Part shown: one piece after another, positions 26,186 to 36,710 of the stretch
Layout: each line of letters starts with the position of its first letter
How positions within the stretch are numbered: the stretch's first letter is position 1
DNA from: Hydractinia symbiolongicarpus
Lineage: Eukaryota > Cnidaria > Hydrozoa > Anthoathecata > Hydractiniidae
Length of the DNA stretch: 64,000 bases
Direction: 5' to 3'
Assembly (NCBI RefSeq): GCF_029227915.1
Contig: NC_079887.1
Span: 5,394,001 to 5,458,000, forward strand
Position numbers and translations under genes: made by a program
The notes under the pieces: generated by a model
Seen by the model: only the letters and a program-made list of their open reading frames with translations
Told to the model about the DNA's origin: nothing
The model's database searches: none

Positions 26186-27139
26186 AAACGAAAACCCGCC
26201 ATTTCCCGTAAACCCCGGACTCGGCCCATATAGTCAAAAGTATACAAAGAAAGTACCCAGGGAGTAAACACATTTCCCGAACGATTTTTTATATTATTTT
26301 TTCACCACTAAAACGCATGAGACTTGTAGTTTTCAAAAATGTTTTCATTTTTGATGGGACGCTGAATAAAAGAAGTTTAATCGCCGGCAAACGAAAACCC
26401 GCGATTTCCCGTAAATCCCGGACTCGGCCCGTATAGTGAAAATATACAAAGAAAGTACCCTGTGAGTAAACTCATTTCCAAAACGATTTTTTAAAGTATC
26501 TTTTCACCACTAAAACGCATGAAACTTGTAGTTTTCAAAAATGTTTTCATTTTTGATGAGACGCTGAATAAAAGAAGTTTAATTGCCGGCAAACGAAAAA
26601 CCGCCATGTCCCGTAAACCCCGGACTCGGCCCGTATAGTCAAAAGTATACAAAGAAAGTACCCAGGAAGTAAACTCATTTCCCGAACGATTTTTTAAATT
26701 ATTTTTTCACCACTAAAACGCATGAGACTTGTAGTTTTCAAAAATGTTTTCATTTTTGATGAGACGCTGAATAAAAGAAGTTTAATCGCCGGCAAACAAA
26801 AACCTGCGATTTCCCGTAAATCCCGGACTCGGCCCGTATAGTCAAAAGTATACAAAGAAAGTACCCAGGGAGTAAACTCATTTCCCCGAACGATTTTTTA
26901 TATTATTTTTTCACCACTAAATCGCATGAGACTTGTAATTTTTAAAAATGTTTTCATTTTTGATGGGACGCTCAATAAAAGAAGTTTAATCGCCGGCAAA
27001 CGAAAACCCGCGATTTCCCGTAAATCCCGGACTCGGCCCGTATAGTCAAAAGTATACAAAGAAAGTACCCAGGGAGTAAACTCATTTCCCGAACGATTTT
27101 TTAAATTATTTTTTCACCACTAAAACGCATGAGACTTGT

Positions 27140-27261
27140 AGTTTTCAAAAATGTTTTCCTTTTTGATGAGACGCTTAATGAAAGAGGTTTAATCGCCGGC
27201 AGTTTTCAAAAATGTTTTCATTTCTGATGAGACGCTGAATAAAAGAAGTTTAATCGCCGGC
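27140..27261 (+). repeat. 61-bp internal duplication (aberrant unit, copy 7)
   Basis: Halves at 27,140-27,200 and 27,201-27,261. Its flank (TAATCGCCGGC, then AAACCCTGGACTCGG) matches copy 3 and not the nearer copy 6. It lies where the partial third 3,512-bp copy ends, so it probably marks a recombination junction. Confidence 0.95.
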
Positions 27262-30200
27262 AAACGAAAAACCGCCATTTCCCGTAAACCCTGGACTCGG
27301 CCCGTATAGTCAAAAGTATACAAAGAAAGTACCCAGGGAGTAAACTCATTTCCCGAACGATTTTTTATATTATTTTTTCACCACTAAAACGCATGAGACT
27401 TGTAGTTTTCAAAAATGTTTTCATTTTTGATGGGACGCTGAATAAAAGAAGTTCAATCGCCGGCAAACGAAAACCCGCGATTTCCCGTAAATCTCGGACT
27501 CGGCCCGTATAGTGAAAAGTATACAAAGAAAGTACCCAGGGAGTAAACTTATTTCCCGAACGATTTTTTAAATTATTTTTTCACCACTAAAACGCATGAG
27601 ACTTGTAGTTTTCAAAAATGTTTTCATTTTTGATGACACGCCTAATGAAAGAGGTTTAATCGACGGCAAACAAATACCCGCGATTTCCCGTAAATCCCGG
27701 GCTTGGCCCGCATAGTCGAATGTATACAAAGAAAGTACCCAGGGAGTAAACTAATTTCCCGAACGATTTTTTGAATTATTTTTTCACCACTAAAACGCAT
27801 GAGACTTGTAGTTTTTAAAAATGTTTTCATTTTTGATGAGACGCTGAATAAAAGAAGTTTAAACGCCGGCAAACGAAAACCCGCGACTTCCCGTAAATCC
27901 CGGACTCGGCCCGTATAGTCAAAAGTATACAAAGAAAGTACCCAGGGAGTAAACTCATTTCCCAAACGATTTTTTTAATTATTTTTTCACTACAAAAACG
28001 CATGAGACTTGTAGTTTTTAGAAATGTTTTCATTTTTGATGAGACGCTGAATAAAAGAAGGTTAATCGCCGGCAAACGAAAACCCGCCATTTCCCGTAAA
28101 CCCCGGACTCGGCCCGAATTGTCAAAAGTATACAAAGAAAGTACCCTGTGAGTAAACTCATTTCCAGAACGTTTTTTTAAATTTTTTTTTCACCACTAAA
28201 ACGCATGAGACTTGTAGTTTTCAAAAATGTTTTCATTTTTGATGACACGCTTAATGAAAGAGGTTTAATCGCCGGCAAACGAAAACCCGCCATTTCCCGT
28301 AAACCTCGGACTCGACCCGTATAGTCAAAAGTATACAAAGAAAGTACCCAAGGAGTAAATTCATTTCCCGAACGATTTTTTATATTATTTTTTCAGCACT
28401 AAAACGCATGAGACTTGTAGTTTTCAAAAATGTTTTCATTTTTGATGGGACGCTTAATAAAAGAGATTTAATCGCCGGCAAACGAAAACCCGCGATTTCC
28501 CGTTAATCCCGAGCTTGGCCCGTATAGTCGAATGTATACAAAGAAAGTACCCTGTGAGTAAACTCATTTCCCGAACGTTTTTTTAAATTTTTTTTTCACC
28601 ACTAAAACGCATGAGACTTGTAGTTTTCAAAAATGTTTTCATTTTTGATGACACGCTTAATGAAAGAGGTTTAATCGCCGGCAAACGAAAACCCGCGATT
28701 TCTCGTAAATCCCGGGCTTGGCCCGTAGAGTCGAATGTATACAAAGAAAGTACCCTGTGAGTAAACTCATTTCCAGAACAATTTTTTAAATTATTTTTTC
28801 ACCACTAAAACGCATAAGACTTGTAGCTTTCAAAAAAGTTTTCATTTTTGATCAGACGCTGAATAAAAGAAGTTTAATCGCCGGCAAACGAAAACTCGCG
28901 ATTTCCCGTAAATCCCGGGCTTGGCCGGTATAGTCAAAAGTATACAAAGAAAGTACCCAGGGAGTAAACTCATTTCCTGAACAATTTTTTAAATTATTTT
29001 TTCACCACTAAAACGCATGAGACTTGTAGTTTTCAAAAATGTTTTCATTTTTGATGAGACGCAGAATAAAAGAAGTTTAATCGCCGGCAAACGAAAACCC
29101 GCCATTTCCCGTAAACCTCGCACTCGGCCCGTATAGTCAAAAGTATACAAAGAAAGTACCCAAGGAGTAAACTCATTTCCCGAACGATTTTTTATATTAT
29201 TTTTTCAACACTAAAACGCATGAGACTTGTAGTTTTCAAAAATGTTTTCATTTTTGATGGGACGCTTAATAAAAGAGATTTAATCGCCGGCAAACGAAAA
29301 CCCGCGATTTCCCGTTAATCCCGAGCTTGGCCCGTATAGTCGAATGTGTACAAAGAAAGTACCCAGGGAGTAAACTCATTTCCCGATCGATTTTTTAAAT
29401 TATTTTTTCACCACTAAAACGCATGAGACTTGTAGTTTTCAAAAACGTTTTCATTTTGGATGAGACGCTTAATAAAAGAGGTTTAATCGCCGGCAAACGA
29501 AAACCCGCGATTTCTCGTAAATCCCGGCTTGGCCCGTATAGTCGAATGTATACAAAGAAAGTACCCAGGGAGTAAACTCATTTCCCGAACGATGTTTTAA
29601 AATTTTTTTTCACCACTCAAACGCATGAGACTAGTAGTTTTCAAAAATGTTTTCATTTTTGATGAGACGCTCAATGAAAGGGTTTAATCAGCGGCAAACG
29701 AAAACCCGCGATTTCCCGTAAATCCCGGGCTTGGCCCGTAGAGTCGAATGTATACAAAGAAAGTACCCTGTGAGTAAACTCATTTCCAGAACGATTTTTT
29801 AAATTATTTTTTCACCACTAAAGCGCATAAGACTTGTAGGTTTTAAAAAAGTTTTCATTTTTGATCAGACACTGAATAAAAGAAGTTTAATCGCCGGCAA
29901 ACGAAAACTCGCGATTTCCCGTTAATCCCGAGCTTGGCCCGTATAGTCGAATGTGTACAAAGAAAGTACCCAGGGAGTAAACTCATTTCCCGAACGATTT
30001 TTTAATTTTTTTTTCACCACTGAAACGCATGAGACTTGTAGTTTTCAAAAATGTTTTCATTTTTGATGACACGCTTAATGAAAGAGGTTTAATCGCCGGC
30101 AAACGAAAACCTGCGATTTCCCGTAAATTTCGGGCTTGGCCCGTAGAGTCGAATGTATACAAAGAAAGTACCCTGTGAGTAAACTCATTTCCAGAACGAT

Positions 30201-30649
30201 TTTTTAAATTATTTTTTCACCACTAAAACGCATAAGACTTGTAGGTTTCAAAAAAGTTTTCATTTTTGATCAGACGCTGAATAAAAGAAGTTTAATCGCA
30301 GGCAAACAAAAACTCGCGATTTCCCGTAAATCCCGGGCTTGGCCGGTATAGTCAAAAGTATACAAAGAAAGTACCCAGGGAGTAAACTCATTTCCTGAAC
30401 GATTTTTTAAATTATTTTTTCACCACTAAAACGCATGAGACTTGTAGTTTTCAAAAATGTTTTTATTTTTGATGAGACGCTGAATAAAAGAAGTTTAATC
30501 GCCGGCAAACGAAAACCCGCCATTTCCCGTAAACCTCGGACTCGGCCCGTATAGTCAAAGGTATACAAAGAAAGTACCCAAGGAGTAAACGCATTTCCTG
30601 AACGATTTTTTAAATTATTTTTTCACCACTAAAACGCATGAGACTTGTA

Positions 30650-31820
30650 CTTTTCAAAAATGTTTTCATTTATGATGAGACGCTTAATGAAAGAGGTTTA
30701 ATCGCCGGCAAACGAAAACCCGCGATTTCCCGTAAATCCCGGGCTTGGCCCGCATAGTCGAATGTATACAAAGAAAGTACCCAGGGAGTAAACACATTTC
30801 CCGAACGAATTTTTATATTATTTTTTCACCACTAAAACGCACGAGACTTGTAGTTTTTAAAAATGTTTTCATTTTTGATGGGACGCTGAATAAAAAAAGT
30901 TTAATCGCCGGCAAACGAAAATCCGCCATTTCCCGTAAATCCCGGACTCAACCCGTATAGTGAAAAGTATACAAAGAAAGTACCCAGGGAGTAAACTTAT
31001 TTCCCGAACGATTTTTTAAATTATTTTTTCACCACTAAAACGCATGAGACTTGTAGTTTTCAAAAATGTTTTCATTTATGATGAGACGCTTAATGAAAGA
31101 GGTTTAATCGCCGGCAAACGAAAACCCGCGATTTCCCGTAAATCCCGGGCTTGGCCCGCATAGTCGAATGTATACAAAGAAAGTACCCAGGGAGTAAACA
31201 CATTTCCCGAACGATTTTTTATATTATTTTTTCACCACTAAAACGCATGAGACTTGTAGTTTTCAAAAATGTTTTCATTTTTGATGGGACGCTGAATAAA
31301 AGAAGTTTAATCGCCGGCAAACGAAAACCCGCGATTTCCCGTAAATCCCGGACTCGGCCCGTATAGTGAAAAGTATACAAAGAAAGTACCCTGTGAGTAA
31401 ACTCATTTCCAAAACGATTTTTAAAGTATCTTTTCACCACTAAAACGCATGAAACTTGTAGTTTTCAAAAATGTTTTCATTTTTGATGGGACGCTGAATA
31501 AAAGAAGTTTAATCGCCGGCAAACGAAAACCCGCGATTTCCCGTAAATCCCGGACTCAACCCGTATAGTGAAAAGTATACAAAGAAAGTACCCAGGGAGT
31601 AAACTTATTTCCCGAACGATATTTTAAATTATTTTTTTACCACTAAAACGCATGAGACTTGTAGTTTTCAAAAATGTTTGCATTTATGATGAGACGCTTA
31701 ATGAAAGAGGTTTAATCGCCGGCAAACGAAAACCCGCGATTTCCCGTAAATCCCGGGCTTGGCCCGCATAGTCGAATGTATACAAAGAAAGTACCCAGGA
31801 AGAAAACTAATTTCCCGAAA
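30650..31820 (+). repeat. Displaced copy of the 11.67-12.84 kb segment
   Basis: This stretch has the CATTTATGATGAG, CCCGCATAG and CTCAACCCG variants that are otherwise typical of the 10.5-18 kb section. It aligns to about 11,672-12,842 at an offset of 18,978 bp. It shares the five-T run (near 31,411-31,422) with the first 11-monomer copy at 12,440, while the second copy has six T. Units on both sides belong to the local TGATCAG and 3,512-bp families. Confidence 0.75.
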
Positions 31821-32677
31821 GATTTTTTAAATTTTTTTTTCACCACTAAAACGCATGAGACTTGTAGTTTTTAAAAATGTTTTCATTTTTGATGGGACGC
31901 TGAATAAAAGAAGCTTAATCGCCGGCAAACGAAAACCCGCCATTTCCCGTAAACCCCGGACTCGGCCCATATAGTCAAAAGTATACAAAGAAAGTACCCA
32001 GGGAGTAAACACATTTCCCGAACGATTTTTTATATTATATTTTCACCAGTAAAACGCATGAGACTTGTAGTTTTCAAAAATGTTTTCATTTTTGATGGGA
32101 CGCTGAATAAAAGAAGTTTAATCGCCGGCAAACGAAAACCCGCGATTTCCCGTAAATCCCGGACTCGGCCCGTATAGTGAAAAGTATACAAAGAAAGTAC
32201 CCTGTGAGTAAACTCATTTCCAAAACGATTTTTTAAAGTATCTTTTCACCACTAAAACGCATGAAACTTGTAGTTTTCAAAAATGTTTTCATTTTTGATG
32301 AGACGCTGAATAAAAGAAGTTTAATTGCCGGCAAACGAAAAACCGCCATTTCCCGTAAACCCCGGACTCGGCCCGTATAGTCAAAAGTATACAAAGAAAG
32401 TACCCAGGGAGTAAACTCATTTCCCGAACGATTTTTTAAATTATTTTTTCACCACTAAAACGCATGAGACTTGTAGTTTTCAAAAATGTTTTCATTTTTG
32501 ATGAGACGCTGAATAAAAGAAGTTTAATCGCCGGCAAACAAAAACCTGCGATTTCCCGTAAATCCCGGACTCGGCCCGTATAGTCAAAAGTATACAAAGA
32601 AAGTACCCAGGGAGTAAACTCATTTCCCGAACGATTTTTTAAATTATTTTTTCACCACTAAAACGCATGAGACTTGT

Positions 32678-32799
32678 AGTTTTCAAAAATGTTTTCCTTT
32701 TTGATGAGACGCCTAATGAAAGAGGTTTAATCGCCGGCAGTTTTCAAAAATGTTTTCATTTCTGATGAGACGCTGAATAAAAGAAGTTTAATCGCCGGC
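32678..32799 (+). repeat. 61-bp internal duplication (aberrant unit, copy 8)
   Basis: Halves at 32,678-32,738 and 32,739-32,799, exactly 5,538 bp after copy 7 and with the same AAACCCTGGACTC flank. It is the last aberrant unit I see; none occurs between 33 kb and the end. Confidence 0.95.
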
Positions 32800-34739
32800 A
32801 AACGAAAAACCGCCATTTCCCGTAAACCCTGGACTCCGCCCGTATAGTCAAAAGTATACAAAGAAAGTACCCAGGGAGTAAACTCATTTCCCGAACGATT
32901 TTTTATATTATTTTTTCACCACTAAAACGCATGAGACTTGTAGTTTTCAAAAATGTTTTCATTTTTGATGGGACGCTGAATAAAAGAAGTTTAATCTTCG
33001 GCAAACGAAAACCCGCGATTTCCCGTAAATCTCGGACTCGGCCCGTATAGTGAAAAGTATACAAAAAAAGTACCCAGGGAGTAAACTTATTTCCCGAACG
33101 ATTTTTTAAATTATTTTTTCACCACTAAAACGCATGAGACTTGTAGTTTTCAAAAATGTTTTCATTTTTGATGAGACGCTTAATGAAAGAGGTTTAATCG
33201 ACGGCAAACAAATACCCGCGATTTCCCGTAAATCCCGGGCTTGGCCCGCATAGTCGAATGTATACAAAGAAAGTACCCAGGGAGTAAACTAATTTCCCGA
33301 ACGATTTTTTAAATTATTTTTTCACCACTAAAACGCATGAGACTTGTAGTTTTTAAAAATGTTTTCATTTTTGATGAGACGCTGAATAAAAGAAGTTTAA
33401 ACGCCGGCAAACCAAAAACCGCGACTTCCCGTAACTCCCGGACTCGGCCCGTATAGTCAAAAGTATACAAAGAAAGTACCCAGGGAGTAAACTCATTTCC
33501 CAAACGATTTTTTAAATTATTTTTTCACCACTAAAACGCATGAGACTTGTAGTTTTCAGAAATGTTTTCATTTTTGATGAGACGCTGATTAAAAGAAGGT
33601 TAATCGCCGGCAAACGAAAACCCGCCATTTCCCGTAAACCCCGGACTCGGCCCGAATTGTCAAAAGTATACAAAGAAAGTACCCTGTGAGTAAACTCATT
33701 TCCAGAACGTTTTTTTCAATTTTTTTTTCACCACTAAAACGCATGAGACTTGTAGTTTTCAAAAATGTTTTCATTTTTGATGACACGCTTAATGAAAGAG
33801 GTTTAATCGCCGGCAAACGAAAACCCGCCATTTCCCGTAAACCTCGGACTCGACCCGTATAGTCAAAAGTATACAAAGAAAGTACCCAAGGAGTAAATTC
33901 ATTTCCCGAACGATTTTTTATATTATTTTTTCAGCACTAAAACGCATGAGACTTTTAGTTTTCAAAAATGTTTTCATTTTTGATGGGACGCTTAATAAAA
34001 GAGATTTAATCGCCGGCAAACGAAAACCCGCGATTTCCCGTTAATCCCGAGCTTGGCCCGTATAGTCGAATGTATACAAAGAAAGTACCCAGGGAGTAAA
34101 CTCATTTCCCGAACGTTTTTTTAAATTATTTTTTCACCACTAAAACGCATAAGACTTGTAGGTTTCAAAAAAGTTTTCATTTTTGATCAGACGCTGAATA
34201 AAAGAAGTTTAATCGCCGGCAAACGAAAACTCGCGATTTCCCGTAAATCCCGGGCTTGGCCGGTATAGTCAAAAGTATACAAAGAAAGTACCCAGGGAGT
34301 AAACTCATTTCCTGAACGATTTTTTAAATTATTTTTTCACCACTAAAACGCATGAGACTTGTAGTTTTCAAAAATGTTTTCATTTTTGATGAGACGCTGA
34401 ATAAAAGAAGTTTAATCGCCGGCAAACGAAAACCCGCCATTTCCCGTAAACCTTGGACTCGGCCCGTATAGTCAAAAGTATACAAAGAAAGTACCCAAGG
34501 AGTAAACTCATTTCCCGAACGATTTTTTATATTATTTTTTCAACACTAAAACGCATGAGACTTGTAGTTTTCAAAAATGTTTTCATTTTTGATGGGACGC
34601 TTAATAAAAGAGATTTAATCGCCGGCAAACGAAAACCCGCGATTTCCTGTTAATCCCGAGCTTGGCCCGTATAGTCGAATGTGTACAAAGAAAGTACCCA
34701 GGGAGTAAACTCATTTCCCGAACGATTTTTTAAATTTTT

Positions 34740-36560
34740 TTTTCACCACTTAAACGCATGAGACTTGTAGTTTCCAAAAATGTTTTCATTTTTGATGACA
34801 CTCTTAATGAAAGAGGTTTAATCGCCGGCGAACGAAAACCCGCGATTTCCCGTAAATCCCGGGCTTGGCCCGTAGAGTCGAATGTATACAAAGAAAGTAC
34901 CCTGTGAGTAAACTCATTTCCAGAACGATTTTTTAAATTATTTTTTCACCACTAAAACGCATAAGACTTGTAGGTTTCAAAAAAGTTTTCATTTTTGATC
35001 AGACGCTGAGTAAAAGAAGTTTAATCGCCGGCAAACGAAAACCCGCCATTTCCCGTAAATCCCGGGCTTGGCCCGTAGAGTCGAATGTATACAAAGAAAG
35101 TACCCTGTGAGTAAACTCATTTCCAGAACGATTTTTTAATTTTTTTTTTCACCACTGAAACGCATGAGACTTGTAGTTTTCAAAAATGTTTTCATTTTTG
35201 ATGACACGCTTAATGAAAGAAGTTTAATCGCCAGCAAACGAAAACTCGCGATTTCCCGTTAATCCCGAGCTTGGCCTGTATAGTCGAATGTGTACAAAGA
35301 AAGTACCCAGGGAGTAAACTCATTTCCCGAACGATTTTTTAAATTTTTTTTTCACCACTTAAACGCATGAGACTTGTAGTTTCCAAAAATGTTTTCATTT
35401 TTGATGACACTCTTAATGAAAGAGGTTTAATCGCCGGCGAACGAAAACCCGCGATTTCCCGTAAATCCCGGGCTTGGCCCGTAGAGTCGAATGTATACAA
35501 AGAAAGTACCCTGTGAGTAAACTCATTTCCAGAACGATTTTTTAAATTATTTTTTCACCACTAAAACGCATAAGACTTGTAGGTTTCAAAAAAGTTTTCA
35601 TTTTTGATCAGACGCTGAGTAAAAGAAGTTTAATCGCCGGCAAACGAAAACCCGCCATTTCCCGTAAATCCCGGGCTTGGCCCGTAGAGTCGAATGTATA
35701 CAAAGAAAGTACCCTGTGAGTAAACTCATTTCCAGAACGATTTTTTAATTTTTTTTTTCACCACTGAAACGCATGAGACTTGTAGTTTTCAAAAATGTTT
35801 TCATTTTTGATGACACGCTTAATGAAAGAAGTTTAATCGCCGGCAAACGAAAACTCGCGATTTCCCGTTAATCCCGAGCTTGGCCCGTATAGTCGAATGT
35901 GTACAAAGAAAGTACCCAGGGAGTAAACTCATTTCCGAAACGATTTTTCAATTTTTTTTTTCACCACTGAAACGCATGAGACTTGTAGTTTTCAAAAATG
36001 TTTTCATTTTTGATGACACGCTTAATGAAAGAGGTTTAATCGCCGGCAAACGAAAACCCGCGATTTCCCGTAAATCCCGGGCTTGGCCCGTAGAGTCGAA
36101 TGTATACAAAGAAAGTACCCTGTGAGTAAACTCATTTCCAGAACGATTTTTTAAATTATTTTTTCACCACTAAAACGCATAAGACTTGTAGGTTTCAAAA
36201 AAGTTTTCATTTTTGATCAGACGCTGAGTAAAAGAAGTTTAATCGCCGGCAAACGAAAACCCGCCATTTCCCGTAAATCCCGGGCTTGGCCCGTAGAGTC
36301 GAATGTATACAAAGAAAGTACCCTGTGAGTAAACTCATTTCCAGAACGATTTTTTAATTTTTTTTTTCACCACTGAAACGCATGAGACTTGTAGTTTTCA
36401 AAAATGTTTTCATTTTTGATGACACGCTTAATGAAAGAAGTTTAATCGCCGGCAAACGAAAACTCGCGATTTTCCGTTAATCCCGAGCTTGGCCCGTATA
36501 GTCGAATGTGTACAAAGAAAGTACCCAGAGAGTAAACTCATTTCCCAAACGATTTTTTAA
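34740..36560 (+). repeat. 609-bp trimer, about three tandem copies
   Basis: The variant GACACTCTTAATGAAAG with GCCGGCGAACG occurs at about 34,798 and 35,407, and the CGCTGAGTAAAAGAAG unit at about 35,008, 35,617 and 36,225. The spacing is 609 bp (three monomers), with 608 bp in the last step. Each trimer has a CATAAGACTTGTAGG/TGATCAG unit, a CACTGAAACGC unit with a long T tract, and a unit with the GTAGAGTCGAATG variant. The third copy has CACTGAAACGC where the first two have CACTTAAACGC. Confidence 0.8.
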
Positions 36561-36710
36561 TTTTTTTTTTCACCACTGAAACGCATGAGACTTGTAGTTT
36601 TCAAAAATGTTTTCATTTTTGATGACACGCTTAATGAAAGAGGTTTAATCGCCGGCAAACGAAAACCCGCGATTTCCCGTAAATCCCGGGCTTGGCCCGT
36701 AGAGTCGAAT

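Larger units (their letters stand above)
19005..27145 (+). repeat. 3,512-bp higher-order repeat, two full copies and a partial third
   Basis: 19,005-22,516 and 22,517-26,028 are tandem copies; 26,029-27,145 is the start of a third. The period of 3,512 bp equals 17 monomers (3,451) plus the 61 bp of one aberrant unit. The differences I noticed between full copies are few: C/G at 20,378/23,890, T/C at 21,820/25,332, G/C at 22,413/25,925, C/A at 19,157/22,669 and G/A at 20,005/23,517. The third copy stops matching at 27,146, where the array goes back to an aberrant unit. The block holds the first TGATCAG units of the window (near 21,156). Confidence 0.92.
27146..36710 (+). repeat. Diverged array section related to the 3,512-bp block
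   Basis: About 27,861-29,400 follows the second half of the 3,512-bp block (the TTTAAACGCCGGC unit at 20,167, 23,679 and 27,861) with more differences. A block of about 1.5 kb at 27,090-28,590 recurs at about 32,628-34,128 (offset 5,538 bp). About 30,650-31,820 resembles the 11.7-12.8 kb region. The end of the section is built from 609-bp trimers. Everything remains in monomer register. Confidence 0.75.

Noticed and set aside
36345-36380. Long T tract (GATTTTTTAATTTTTTTTTTCACC) as a retroposon poly-A tail or a terminator
   Set aside because: It lies in the normal AT-rich tail of the monomer, and the same longer T tract is shared by the CACTGAAACGC units.
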